From NCBI GenBank assembly GCA_026392455.1, contig JAPLCB010000008.1, positions 62,001-126,000 on the forward strand: a DNA stretch of 64,000 bases, in the 5' to 3' direction. The notes beneath the pieces are model-generated. The model saw only the letters and a program-made list of their open reading frames with translations, ran no database searches and was not told the origin of the DNA. Made by a program: the position numbers and the translations under genes. Positions 35,841 to 44,769 of this stretch are shown piece after piece (the first letter of the stretch is position 1; every line of letters starts with the position of its first letter). This stretch comes from Propionibacteriales bacterium. Its GTDB lineage: Bacteria; Actinomycetota; Actinomycetes; Propionibacteriales; Nocardioidaceae.

Positions 35841-37208
35841 ATGGAGCCCGACGACGAGACCCGTGACGTCGGCACCGAACGGCGGGGCGACCGGGTCGCC
35901 GACGCCGCTGGACGCGGTGTGGTCGCCGGGACGCGCGGCGTGATCGCCGCCGGCCGCGGCGCCGGACGGGGCGTGTCCTCCGCGGTCCGGCTGGCACGGC
36001 GGGCAGCACGGGCCGAGGGCGCCGGCGACTCCGGGCTCTCCCGCCTGATCGAGCTGCACTCGTTCAACGCTGCCGGTGATGCCGCCGTGGCCATCTCCCT
36101 GGCCGGGACGATCTTCTTCGCAGACCCCGGCGGGGCCAAGGGCCCGGTCCTGCTGTTCCTCGCCCTGACGATGCTGCCGTTCGCGGTCGTGGCTCCGCTG
36201 CTGGGCCCGTTCCTCGACCGGTTCAGCCACGGTCGACGGTGGGCGATCGGCTTCACCATGGTCTTCCGGGCGTTCATGTGCTGGATGATGGCCGACGCCG
36301 TCGCCTCGGACTCCGAAGCGCTCTACCCGACGGCGCTGGGCTGCCTGATCGCGTCGAAGGCCTACGGCATCGCCCGTCCCGCAACAGTGCCCCGGCTGCT
36401 CCCGCCGGACCAGACCCTGGTGAAGGCGAACAGCAGGATCTCGCTGGCCGGGATCGTCGGTGCCGCCATCTCGGCGCCTCTCGCGGGCCTGGCTGCGTCC
36501 GTCGGCCCGGAGTGGTCGCTGCGCTACGCGTTCGTGGTCTTCATCGGCGCGACCGTCCTGGCGATCCTGCTGCCGGCCCAGGCGGACGCCACCGCCGGTG
36601 AGCAGCACGTCGGCCGCCGCGAGCGTTTCCGTCTCCCCGCCACGATCGTCTTCGCGCTCCGGTGCAACGTCGGACTGCGCTTCCTGGTCGGCTTCCTGAC
36701 GATCTTCATGGCGTTCGTGCTGACCCAGCACCCGTTCGAGAGCTGGGGCGACAAGAACACCACGATCCTGCTCGGCCTGGTCGTCGGGTCGGCCAGCGTC
36801 GGCAACATCATCGGGATCAGCCTGTCCTCGATCCTCAAACGACTCAATCCCGCCGTGGTCGTCGTGGTCGGCCTGGTCGCCGACGTGGCGGCAGCGATCT
36901 GTGCCGCCGTCTTCTACGGCCTGCCAGCCTCGATCGTGCTCGGCCTGACGATCGGCGTCGCCGCCTCGATGGGCAAGCTCGGGCTCGATGCCACCATCCA
37001 GCGGGACGTCCCGGAGACCTACCGGACCTCGGCGTTCGCCCGCTCCGAGACGGTGCTGCAGCTGTCCTGGGTCTTCGGCGGACTCGTCGGCGTCGCGCTC
37101 CCCACCGGGCACGCCGTGGTCGGCCTGGTCGTGATGGCCTCGATCATCACCGCCTGGACCGGGTTCGTCCTGGTCGGCCGACGCAGTCAGGCCGCCGAGG
37201 CGGCCTGA
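35841..37208 (+). CDS. MFS transporter with basic cytoplasmic N-tail (Rv0876c-like)
   Basis: 455 aa. About 60 charged residues (repeats of RG and GRG) precede roughly 12 membrane helices; LLGPFLDRFSHGRRWAIGF is motif A-like, and SKAYGIARPATVPRLLPPDQ is a conserved loop of this actinobacterial MFS subgroup. The place next to DUF3027 and the CspB-type gene is shared with mycobacteria (from memory). Substrate unknown. The stop is one base away from the convergent cold-shock gene's stop, so no terminator fits between them. Confidence 0.85.
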   Translation: MEPDDETRDVGTERRGDRVADAAGRGVVAGTRGVIAAGRGAGRGVSSAVRLARRAARAEGAGDSGLSRLIELHSFNAAGDAAVAISLAGTIFFADPGGAKGPVLLFLALTMLPFAVVAPLLGPFLDRFSHGRRWAIGFTMVFRAFMCWMMADAVASDSEALYPTALGCLIASKAYGIARPATVPRLLPPDQTLVKANSRISLAGIVGAAISAPLAGLAASVGPEWSLRYAFVVFIGATVLAILLPAQADATAGEQHVGRRERFRLPATIVFALRCNVGLRFLVGFLTIFMAFVLTQHPFESWGDKNTTILLGLVVGSASVGNIIGISLSSILKRLNPAVVVVVGLVADVAAAICAAVFYGLPASIVLGLTIGVAASMGKLGLDATIQRDVPETYRTSAFARSETVLQLSWVFGGLVGVALPTGHAVVGLVVMASIITAWTGFVLVGRRSQAAEAA

Positions 37209-37209
37209 C

Positions 37210-37605
37210 TCAGAGGGACAGCTCGTCGGCGAGCGCCCGCAGGAGCTTCGCCGTCGGGGCGGCGACCTTGCCGTCCGGGTGACGTCCGTGGCGGTACGCC
37301 TCCTCGACACCCTCGAGGAGCTTGATGACGTCCTCGACGATGCTGACCATGTCCTCGGGCTTGCGCCGCTGGGCCTTGCCCTGCGCTTTCGCCACCGAAG
37401 CCGGCGCGTCGAGCACCCGGACCTGGTGAGCCTGTTCGCCCTTGCGTCCGGAGAGGATGCCGAACTCGACGCGCGTGCCCGCCTTCAACGTGGCAGTGCC
37501 TTCGGGCAGGGACGAGGAGCGGACGTAGACGTCCTCGCCGTCCTCGCGCGAGAGGAAGCCGAAGCCCTTCTCGGCGTCGTACCACTTGACCTTTCCGGTG
37601 GGCAC
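37210..37605 (-). CDS. Cold-shock domain protein, CspB type with C-terminal extension
   Basis: 131 aa. The OB-fold cold-shock domain (residues 1-66) has RNP1 KGFGFLS and the RNP2 variant VYVRSSSLP, where the usual His of VFVH is Arg-Ser-Ser as in the mycobacterial CspB group. The extra 65 residues are helical (PEDMVSIVEDVIKLLEGVEE) and probably mediate dimer or partner contacts. It binds single-stranded RNA or DNA. GTG at 37605 begins the VPTGKVKWYD family start; AAAGG lies 13 nt upstream. Confidence 0.9.
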   Translation of the reverse strand: MPTGKVKWYDAEKGFGFLSREDGEDVYVRSSSLPEGTATLKAGTRVEFGILSGRKGEQAHQVRVLDAPASVAKAQGKAQRRKPEDMVSIVEDVIKLLEGVEEAYRHGRHPDGKVAAPTAKLLRALADELSL

Positions 37606-37687
37606 CAGCTCGGCCTTTCTCTCCAGTCGAATGCGAAGGCACACAGTACGTGCCCGCGGACGGGACTGGCGACCGGGTTCTGGAAAG

Positions 37688-38497
37688 TCAGGCGTCCCGG
37701 CGGGTGAAGAGCAGGTACGACGCCACCATCCCGACAACCGCGGTGCCACCGAACACGACCAGGCCCCCCCAAGCGCTGAGCGGGTCACCGAAGGTGCCGG
37801 TCGGGTCGTTGAACGCGTCGACGAGCCGGCCACCAGCGTCGAACGGCCGGAACCGGAGCAGCTCGGTGTGGTCGCGCAGGCCGGGCACGAGCCGGAAGAA
37901 CACGTTGATCAGCGTCTCGATCAGGAACGGCCACAGGAAGATCGAGACCAGGGCGAACGCCTGCGACCGGGTGATGGAGGTGAAGGCCATCGCCAGCCAG
38001 GTCAGCACCACGCCGTACAGCACCTGCCGCCCGATGATCTGCCAGGTGTCGCCGCTGAAGACGTCCACGTAGTCGCGCAGGAAGAACGAGGCCACGACCC
38101 CCGACCCGATCAGGGTCACCGCAGCGACCACCGCCACCCAGGCCCCGACGACGAGGAACTTCGCGACCCAGAGCTGGGTCCGGGAGTTCAGGGCGGTGAG
38201 CGACGCCCGGATCATGCCGTGCCGGTACTCGTGGCCCCAGGCGAAGATGCCGAGGATGGCCAGCACGAAGCAGATCACGCTCGGGATCTCGCCGCTGGCG
38301 GCGAGCTGGGTGACCACCACCGGGCCGAGCTGGTCGAGGTCCTCGGAGGTGACACCACCGTTGGTGAAGTCGTGGTGGATCGCCCACGCGAACAGGGTCG
38401 AGATCCCGATGCCGAGGAAGATGGCCAGCCCGGTCAGCCACCAGGTCGAACGGAGGGTGCGGATCCGGGTCCACTCGTAGGCGAGCGCGCGCTTCAT
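37688..38497 (-). CDS. ABC-2 type transporter permease
   Basis: 269 aa with six hydrophobic helices. It opens MKRALAYEWTRIRTLRSTWW, the amphipathic start of ABC-2 membrane proteins, and has WGHEYRHGMIRASLTALNSR, the typical cytoplasmic loop before TM3 (E/H-Y-R-x-G-T/M). It forms the membrane channel for the ATPase encoded upstream, with which it overlaps by 4 nt. Likely an exporter; cargo unknown. Confidence 0.88.
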   Translation of the reverse strand: MKRALAYEWTRIRTLRSTWWLTGLAIFLGIGISTLFAWAIHHDFTNGGVTSEDLDQLGPVVVTQLAASGEIPSVICFVLAILGIFAWGHEYRHGMIRASLTALNSRTQLWVAKFLVVGAWVAVVAAVTLIGSGVVASFFLRDYVDVFSGDTWQIIGRQVLYGVVLTWLAMAFTSITRSQAFALVSIFLWPFLIETLINVFFRLVPGLRDHTELLRFRPFDAGGRLVDAFNDPTGTFGDPLSAWGGLVVFGGTAVVGMVASYLLFTRRDA

Positions 38498-39438
38498 CGA
38501 GGACCGCCTTCCACCGTGGCCGACGGGGCCGGGGCGAGCGCCTGGAACTCCTCCGAACCGGCGGTGCGCTCCAGGAACGCCTCCTCCAAGGTGGCGACCT
38601 TCGGGCTGAGCTCGTGCAGCCGGAGGCGGTGGCTGTGCGCGAGATCGCCGATCGCCTCGATGTCGAGGCCGGCGACCGACAGCGAGCCCGGTGCGAGGAC
38701 GGTGACCGTGCCGCCGGCCGCCTGCAGCAGCGGGGCGAGCTCAGAGGCCTCCGGCGTGCGCACGACGACCGCGTTCTGCCGAGAGCTGCTCACGAACTCG
38801 TCGATCGGCCCGGTGGCGATCAAGGAACCCTTGCCGATCACGACCAGGTGGTCGGCCATCAGCGCCATCTCGGAGAGCAGGTGGCTGGAGACGAAGACGC
38901 TGCGGCCCTCGGCAGCCAGCCCCTGGAGGAAGACCCGCATCCACTGGATGCCCTGCGGGTCGAGGCCGTTGGCGGGCTCGTCGAGGATCAGGGTGTGCGG
39001 GTCACCCAGGAGCGCCGCGGCGAGCCCGAGCCGCTGACCCATCCCGAGCGAGAAGCCCTTCGGCTTCGACCGGGCAACGTCGTGGAGGCCGACGGTGGCA
39101 AGGACCTCGTCGACGCGACGGGCGCTGATCCCGTTCGCTGCGGCCAGCATCCGCAGGTGGTTGCGGGCCTTGCGGGTCGGGTGGAACGGCTTCGCCTCGA
39201 GCAGCGCCCCGACATGACGCATCGGGTCCTTGAGCTCGGCGAACGGGCGCCCGTCGAAGACGGTGCTCCCCGCACCACGGTCGAGCCCCAGCATCAGGCG
39301 CATCGTGGTCGACTTCCCCGAGCCGTTCGGCCCCAGGAAGCCGGTCACGCTCCCGGGCTGGACGTCGAAGGAGAGGTCCCGGACAGCCGGCTTGCCGGAG
39401 TAGGACTTGGCCAGGCCGCGGGCCGAGATCGTTGCCAT
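38494..39438 (-). CDS. ABC transporter ATP-binding protein
   Basis: 314 aa. Walker A is GPNGSGKST (about residue 37-45), the signature is FSLGMGQRLGLA (a variant of LSGGQ, with LGMGQ), Walker B is TLILDEPANGLD, and the switch His is in VFVSSHLLSEM. The C-terminal 90 residues are an extra domain of the DrrA/bacitracin-resistance type. With the ABC-2 permease it makes a two-gene exporter. ATG at 39438; longer upstream readings are shadows. Confidence 0.92.
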   Translation of the reverse strand: MATISARGLAKSYSGKPAVRDLSFDVQPGSVTGFLGPNGSGKSTTMRLMLGLDRGAGSTVFDGRPFAELKDPMRHVGALLEAKPFHPTRKARNHLRMLAAANGISARRVDEVLATVGLHDVARSKPKGFSLGMGQRLGLAAALLGDPHTLILDEPANGLDPQGIQWMRVFLQGLAAEGRSVFVSSHLLSEMALMADHLVVIGKGSLIATGPIDEFVSSSRQNAVVVRTPEASELAPLLQAAGGTVTVLAPGSLSVAGLDIEAIGDLAHSHRLRLHELSPKVATLEEAFLERTAGSEEFQALAPAPSATVEGGPR

Positions 39439-39508
39439 CGGTCCAGCCTGACACGTCCACGGTCGACCCTGCTGCCGGCATCCCCAGGACCACTGCCGAC
39501 CGAGTCCG

Positions 39509-39514
39509 TAGAAT
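39509..39514 (+). promoter_or_regulatory. -10 box of the helicase-associated gene (leaderless)
   Basis: TAGAAT ends 7 nt before the ATG at 39522. Confidence 0.5.
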
Positions 39515-39521
39515 TGGTCGG

Positions 39522-41741
39522 ATGCCCGCCTCCTCCGCACCGCGAACCCTCGCCGACCAGCTCCGCAGCTGGCCGGACGACCGGCTCGCCGCGCTTCTGG
39601 AGGCACGTCCCGACCTCGCCGTCCCCGCCCCGACCGACTCGGCCCAGCTGGCTTCCCGCGCGGTGGTCCGGGTGTCGGTGGCCCGCGCGCTGGACCTGCT
39701 CGACCGGCTCGAGTCCGAGACCCTGCTGGCCGTCGTCCAGACCGGTCCTGCCAGCACCGAGGACCTCGAGCAGGTCCTGTTCGCCGATCCCGGCGCAGTC
39801 ACCGCCGCGCTGGACCGGCTGTACGGTCTGGCCCTGGTCTGGGGGACGACGGACGCCTGGCGGGCGACGACGATCACCGCCGACCTGGTCGGCATCCCCG
39901 CCGGGCCCAGCCGGGCCGAGACCGAACGCGCCCTGGCCCGGATCGACGAGCGCGCCCGGACGATCCTGGACCACCTCGACGAGACCGACGCTGCCGGAAC
40001 CGTCACCCAGGCCCGTCGTCCGATCAGGATCGCGGACGCGACCACCCCCACCGAGCAGCTGCTCGCCCACCGGCTCCTGGAACCCACCGACGACCGGCAC
40101 GTGGTGGTGCCGTGGAGCGTTCGGCTGCACCTGCGCGGAGGCCGGTCCACCCGCGAGGCCATCGACGACGTCCCCGCTCTCGCCGACAGTGCGCGCGAGA
40201 CGACCCTGGTCGACCGGGCAGCAGCAGGTGCGGCGTACGAGTTCACCCGACGGACCGAGATGGTCCTGGAGGCCTGGAGCACCCGGCCACCCGCCGGACT
40301 GCGTACCGGGGGGCTCGGAGTCCGCGAGCTGCGGGCCGTGGCCGAGCTGGTGCACGCGGACCCGGCGATCGCGGCGCTCCTGGTCGAGACGGCAGCAGCG
40401 GCAAACCTGCTCGCCGTCGGGATGAACGACGACCTCGACGCCGCCTGGCTCCCCACCGACGCGTACGACACCTGGGCCAGCAGCAGCCCCGCGGAACGGT
40501 GGACGGTCCTGGCCAAGGCTTGGCTGGACAACCCTCGCCTGGTCTCCGCGGTCGGCGGCCGGGACGGTGACCGCCCGATCAACGCCCTGTCACCCGGCCT
40601 GGAGCGCAGCTGGCTGCCCGGAGACCGGCGTACGACCCTCAGCACGCTGCTCACCCTGGAACCGGGGCGGGTCCTCGCTGCCGGCACCGGGCTCGGCTCG
40701 CTGGCCCGTCGGCTCCGCTGGCAGCACCCGCGCCGCCCGGAGGCACGGCTGTCCCTGGTCCCGGGGACCGTGGACGAGGCAGCCGCGATCGGACTGCTCG
40801 GACTCGGCGGCGTGAGCAGCTTCGGCCGCGCCCTGCTCCTGCACGAGGACCCGATCCCGGTCCTGACCGCGCTGCTGCCCACTCCCGTCGACCACGTTCT
40901 CATCCAGGCCGATCTCACCGCGGTCGCCCCGGGGCCCCTGGAGCAGGACTTCGCCCGCCAGCTGTCCCTGCTCGCTGATGTCGAGTCCCGCGGCGGCGCC
41001 ACCACCTACCGCTTCTCCGTCGGGTCGGTGCGCCGCGCCTTCGACTCCGGCTGGTCGACCGACGAGGTCAAGGCCTTCCTGGCCGCGTCCTCGCGGACAC
41101 CGGTTCCGCAGGCCCTGGACTACCTCGTCGACGACGTCGCCCGCCGGTTCGGCACCCTCCGGCTCGGGTCCGCGGAATCGTTCCTGCGCAGCGACGACGA
41201 GACCGCGTTGACCGAGCTGATGCACCATGCCGCAGCGGCCAACCTGCGGCTGCGCCGGATCGCACCGACGGTGATCGTCTCCGACGTGCCGCTGCAGGTG
41301 CTGCTGCCGCGGCTGCGCGAGCTCGGCGCAGCCCCGGTGGTCGAGGCTGCCGACGGGACGGTCCGCGTCGCCCGGCCCGAGGAGCACCGCTCCCGGACGC
41401 CGCGCGCGGCCCCACCGAGCGGCCTGACCGATGCCCGCCGGGCGGCCCGGACGACGGCCGTGATCTCGGCGATCCGGGCCGGCGACCGGGCCGCGGCGCA
41501 ACGCCCGGCACGCGCCCCGGCGAAGACCCCGGCCGACGTGATGTCCGCACTGCGCGAAGCGGCCGAGGCCCGGACCGAGGTCTGGATCGGCTACCTCGAC
41601 AACCACGGGACGTCGGTCGAACGGGTGGTGCGCCCGCTCGAGGTCGGCGGCGGCCAGCTCTCGGCGTACGACGAACGCAACGAGGAGGTCCGGTCGTTCG
41701 CGATCCACCGGATCAGCGAGGTACGGCGACCGAAGGCCTAG
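39522..41741 (+). CDS. Helicase-associated protein (Helicase_C_3, Rv0862c-like)
   Basis: 739 aa. TLADQLRSWPDDRLAALLEA and ARALDLLDRLESETLLAVVQ are winged-helix-like N-terminal segments of the Helicase_C_3 family. Its middle part includes LLPTPVDHVLIQADLTAVAP (XPB-like N-terminal similarity) and PVPQALDYLVDDVARRFGTL. The C-terminus WIGYLDNHGTSVERVVRPLE with FAIHRISEV is WYL-like. No Walker motifs are present, so it is not a helicase itself. In mycobacteria the equivalent gene sits beside the XPB gene (from memory); here an MFS gene lies between them on the other strand. It may regulate or load XPB. Confidence 0.82.
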   Translation: MPASSAPRTLADQLRSWPDDRLAALLEARPDLAVPAPTDSAQLASRAVVRVSVARALDLLDRLESETLLAVVQTGPASTEDLEQVLFADPGAVTAALDRLYGLALVWGTTDAWRATTITADLVGIPAGPSRAETERALARIDERARTILDHLDETDAAGTVTQARRPIRIADATTPTEQLLAHRLLEPTDDRHVVVPWSVRLHLRGGRSTREAIDDVPALADSARETTLVDRAAAGAAYEFTRRTEMVLEAWSTRPPAGLRTGGLGVRELRAVAELVHADPAIAALLVETAAAANLLAVGMNDDLDAAWLPTDAYDTWASSSPAERWTVLAKAWLDNPRLVSAVGGRDGDRPINALSPGLERSWLPGDRRTTLSTLLTLEPGRVLAAGTGLGSLARRLRWQHPRRPEARLSLVPGTVDEAAAIGLLGLGGVSSFGRALLLHEDPIPVLTALLPTPVDHVLIQADLTAVAPGPLEQDFARQLSLLADVESRGGATTYRFSVGSVRRAFDSGWSTDEVKAFLAASSRTPVPQALDYLVDDVARRFGTLRLGSAESFLRSDDETALTELMHHAAAANLRLRRIAPTVIVSDVPLQVLLPRLRELGAAPVVEAADGTVRVARPEEHRSRTPRAAPPSGLTDARRAARTTAVISAIRAGDRAAAQRPARAPAKTPADVMSALREAAEARTEVWIGYLDNHGTSVERVVRPLEVGGGQLSAYDERNEEVRSFAIHRISEVRRPKA

Positions 41742-42972
41742 GTCGCCGACCGGGCGCAGATGTCCCACAATTCCCCGCCGACCGGGCCCAGATGTCCCAT
41801 CGCCGCGAACACATGCGCCCGGTCAGCGTCAATCGGCGGGACAGCAGCCCGGTCCCGACCGCCCCGATCAGGGCGACGACCGCCGCGGCACCGAAGGCCC
41901 ACGAGATACCGGCAGCGTCGGCGACCACACCGAGCAGGATCGGCCCGAGGCCGATGCCCAGGTCGAGGAAGATGCTCGCCGTCCCCGCTGCTGCGCCACG
42001 TTCGGACGGACCTGCGGTGGCGAAGATCGCCGAGAAGAACGCCGGGGTGCAGAAGCTGACGCCGACAGCCATCACGCAGACCCCGGCATACATACCGACC
42101 GGCTCCTGCCAGAGCGCCACCACCGCGATCCCGGCAGCGATCACGACCAGCGACGCGGCGCCGAGCGGGAGCGACGGCAGTCGGTCGGGCACCCCGGCGA
42201 AGGCAACCCGGCACACCACGATCAGCAGCCCGTAGACGAACAGCGGCAGACTGGTCCGGGCCAGGTCGATCTCCTCGGCGTGCAGGGTCGCGAACGCCAA
42301 GAACCCGCCGACCGCGGCGAGCGAGGTGAAGAACGCCGCCGAGGCCGGGACCGCGGGCCAGTGGATCAACGGGGCCGGCCCGGCCTCCGGGTCCGGCTCC
42401 GCCCTGGTCTCGGGCACCAGCAGCGCGAGCAGTGCGGACCCGACCGCCAGTCCCCCGGCAGCCCACCAGCCGGCCGTGAACCCCGACCAGTGCTGGATCA
42501 GCTCCCCGAGCGGTGGGCCGAACGCGAGACCGAGGTACAGCCCGAGCGAGTTGAAGCTGATCGCCTCACCGACCCGGCTGTCGGGCGCCACGTCGGCCAG
42601 CACGGCGAAGGCCGACACGAAGAAGGCGGCCTCGGCGACCCCGAGGACCAGCCGGAGGCCGACGACGGCGGCCAGGCTGTCGACGTACGCCGTGGCGACC
42701 AGGCCGACCGCTGCCAGCACGGCCCCACCGACCAGCAGGGGTCTGCGCCCGCCGCTGTCGGCGAGCCGACCGACGTAAGGCCGGAGCACGAGCGCAGAGA
42801 TCGCGAACGCTCCGAAGGCCAACCCGGCTGCGGCCTCGCTGCCACCGATCGGCCCGGTGACGAACAGCGGCAGCAGGTAGATCGAGACGCCGACGGCGGT
42901 GAAGTACGCGAGCTCGGCGATGCCGAGCGCGATGAACGCCCGGGTGAACAGGGGTTCACGCTCGCTGGGCAC
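41713..42972 (-). CDS. MFS transporter with extended C-terminus
   Basis: 419 aa, about 12 helices. PYVGRLADSGGRRPLLVGGA is motif A, and VLGVAEAAFFVSAFAVLADV is the motif C/antiporter-like TM5 region. The last 35 residues (GRMCSRRWDIWARSAGNCG...) are not membrane-like, contain a duplicated DNA segment and overlap the 3' end of the convergent helicase-associated gene by 29 bp. It is possible that the original stop was lost through that duplication. GTG at 42972. Substrate unknown. Confidence 0.83.
   Translation of the reverse strand: MPSEREPLFTRAFIALGIAELAYFTAVGVSIYLLPLFVTGPIGGSEAAAGLAFGAFAISALVLRPYVGRLADSGGRRPLLVGGAVLAAVGLVATAYVDSLAAVVGLRLVLGVAEAAFFVSAFAVLADVAPDSRVGEAISFNSLGLYLGLAFGPPLGELIQHWSGFTAGWWAAGGLAVGSALLALLVPETRAEPDPEAGPAPLIHWPAVPASAAFFTSLAAVGGFLAFATLHAEEIDLARTSLPLFVYGLLIVVCRVAFAGVPDRLPSLPLGAASLVVIAAGIAVVALWQEPVGMYAGVCVMAVGVSFCTPAFFSAIFATAGPSERGAAAGTASIFLDLGIGLGPILLGVVADAAGISWAFGAAAVVALIGAVGTGLLSRRLTLTGRMCSRRWDIWARSAGNCGTSAPGRRPRPSVAVPR
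41745..41799. repeat. 23-bp direct repeat, period 32 bp, at convergent gene ends
   Basis: GCCGACCGGGCGCAGATGTC plus CCA (41745-41767) recurs at 41777-41799 with one change (GCGC to GCCC). It lies just after the stop of the helicase-associated gene and within the C-terminal codons of the MFS gene. Confidence 0.75.
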
Positions 42973-43009
42973 CGGTCCACGGTGGCACAGCGCGTGCCCG
43001 GCGACCCCG

Positions 43010-43015
43010 TAAACT
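43010..43015 (+). promoter_or_regulatory. -10 box of the XPB transcript
   Basis: TAAACT; the predicted transcription start (43022-43023) is 2-3 nt before the ATG of a 25-codon leader reading frame at 43025. Confidence 0.45.
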
Positions 43016-43024
43016 CACCAGGTT

Positions 43025-43102
43025 ATGGTCCTCGCCTTGCTCGTCAACGACACCTCGCCCCAGCCTCGAGCTCGCTCGGGCGTTCGGAGGCTCGCGCCGT
43101 GA
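43025..43102 (+). CDS. Putative 25-residue leader peptide of the XPB gene
   Basis: ATG at 43025 opens a short frame (starting MVLALLVNDTS and ending RRLAP) whose TGA stop (43100-43102) overlaps the GTG start of the XPB gene by two bases of the GTGA. It begins almost at the predicted 5' end of the transcript. Ribosomes ending there would be placed at the XPB start, so it may couple or tune XPB translation. The alternative is chance: no protein evidence, and codon bias cannot be judged at this length. Confidence 0.35.
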   Translation: MVLALLVNDTSPQPRARSGVRRLAP

Positions 43103-44763
43103 ACGACGGCCCCCTGATCGTCCAGTCCGACAAGACCGTCCTGCTCGAGGTCGACCACGAGCAGGCCGCCGAGGCGCGCCGTGCGATCGCCCCGTTCGCC
43201 GAGCTGGAGCGCTCGCCGGAGCACATCCACACCTACCGACTGACGCCGTTGGGCCTGTGGAACGCCCGGGCCGCGGGGCACGACGCCGAGCAGGTGATCG
43301 ACGCCCTGCTCGCCTACAGCCGGTACGCCGTCCCGCACTCGCTGCTGGTCGACATCGCCGAGACGATGGACCGCTACGGGCGGCTGCGGCTGGAGAAGCA
43401 CCCGGTGCACGGTCTGGTGCTGGCGTCCACGGACCGGGCCGTGTTCACCGAGGTGATCCGCAGCAAGAAGGTCGCCGGGATGCTCGGGGAACCGATCGAG
43501 GACATGCCCGATGCCGAGGGCGCGATCGCCGTCCACCCGAGCCAGCGCGGCAACCTCAAGCAAGCCCTGCTGAAGCTGGGTTGGCCGGCCGAGGACTTCG
43601 CCGGCTACGTCGACGGCGAGGCGCACGCGATCGAGCTGACCGAGGACGGCTGGGAGCTGCGCGACTACCAGAAGCAGGCAGCGGAGTCCTTCTGGCACGG
43701 CGGGTCCGGCGTGGTGGTGCTGCCCTGCGGGGCCGGCAAGACGATCGTCGGCGCGGCGGCGATGGCGCACGCCAAGGCGACCACCCTGATCCTGGTGACC
43801 AACACCGTCAGCGCGCGGCAGTGGAAGGCCGAGCTGCTCAAGCGGACCAGCCTCACCGAGGACGAGATCGGCGAGTACTCCGGAGCCCGCAAGGAGATCC
43901 GGCCGGTCACCATCGCGACGTACCAGGTGCTCACGCTGCGCCGGAAGGGCGTCTACCCGCACCTCGAGCTCCTCGACGCCCGCGACTGGGGCCTGGTCGT
44001 GTACGACGAGGTGCACCTGCTGCCCGCCCCGATCTTCCGGATGACCGCCGACCTCCAGGCCCGTCGGCGGATCGGGCTCACCGCGACGCTGATCCGGGAG
44101 GACGGTCGCGAGGGCGACGTCTTCAGCCTGATCGGCCCCAAGCGGTTCGATGCACCGTGGAAGGACATCGAGGCCCAGGGCTGGATCGCTCCTGCCGACT
44201 GCGTCGAGGTCCGGGTCACCCTGCCCGAGGGTGAGCGGCTCGCCTACGCGACCGCAGAACCGGAGGAGCGCTACCGGCTGGCCAGCTGCACCTTCAGCAA
44301 GACCAAGGTCGCCGAACAGCTCGTCGCGCTCCATGCCGGCGAGCAGACCCTGGTGATCGGCCAGTACCTCGACCAGCTCGACGAGCTCGGCGAGCACCTC
44401 GGCGCGCCCGTGATCAAGGGCGAGACCAGCGTCAAGGAACGCGAGGAGCTCTTCGCCGCGTTCCGGACCGGCGAGATCAACCTGCTGGTGGTCTCGAAGG
44501 TCGCGAACTTCTCGGTCGACCTCCCCGAGGCGGCGGTGGCGATCCAGGTCAGCGGGTCCTTCGGCTCACGCCAGGAGGAGGCCCAGCGCCTGGGGCGGTT
44601 GCTGCGACCCAAGGCCGACGGCAAGACGGCCCGGTTCTACACGATCGTGGTCCGCGACACCGTCGATGCCGACTTCGCCCAGAACCGGCAGCGCTTCCTG
44701 GCCGAGCAGGGGTACGCCTACCGGATCATGGACGCGGACGACATCTCCACCGAGACGCTCTAG
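43099..44763 (+). CDS. xpb: XPB/Ssl2-type DNA repair helicase (Ercc3)
   Basis: 554 aa. An N-terminal XPB-like domain (residues about 10-180) precedes the SF2 core: motif I VVLPCGAGKTIVGA, motif Ia LVTNTVSARQW, motif II VYDEVHLLPA (DEVH), motif III GLTATLIREDG, and in the second RecA fold LVVSKVANFSVDLPEA and motif VI QRLGRLLRPK. RED (in LIREDG), the XPB-specific motif, is present. This is the 3'-5' helicase for which Rv0861c is the mycobacterial example (from memory). GTG at 43099 follows GGAGG at 8 nt. A short leader frame overlaps the start. Confidence 0.94.
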   Translation: MNDGPLIVQSDKTVLLEVDHEQAAEARRAIAPFAELERSPEHIHTYRLTPLGLWNARAAGHDAEQVIDALLAYSRYAVPHSLLVDIAETMDRYGRLRLEKHPVHGLVLASTDRAVFTEVIRSKKVAGMLGEPIEDMPDAEGAIAVHPSQRGNLKQALLKLGWPAEDFAGYVDGEAHAIELTEDGWELRDYQKQAAESFWHGGSGVVVLPCGAGKTIVGAAAMAHAKATTLILVTNTVSARQWKAELLKRTSLTEDEIGEYSGARKEIRPVTIATYQVLTLRRKGVYPHLELLDARDWGLVVYDEVHLLPAPIFRMTADLQARRRIGLTATLIREDGREGDVFSLIGPKRFDAPWKDIEAQGWIAPADCVEVRVTLPEGERLAYATAEPEERYRLASCTFSKTKVAEQLVALHAGEQTLVIGQYLDQLDELGEHLGAPVIKGETSVKEREELFAAFRTGEINLLVVSKVANFSVDLPEAAVAIQVSGSFGSRQEEAQRLGRLLRPKADGKTARFYTIVVRDTVDADFAQNRQRFLAEQGYAYRIMDADDISTETL

Positions 44764-44769
44764 AAGCGG

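Noticed and set aside
37210..37605. Unusual RNP2 (VYVRSS) as a novelty in the cold-shock protein
   Set aside because: The same variant is found in mycobacterial CspB-type proteins, so it is a known subgroup feature.
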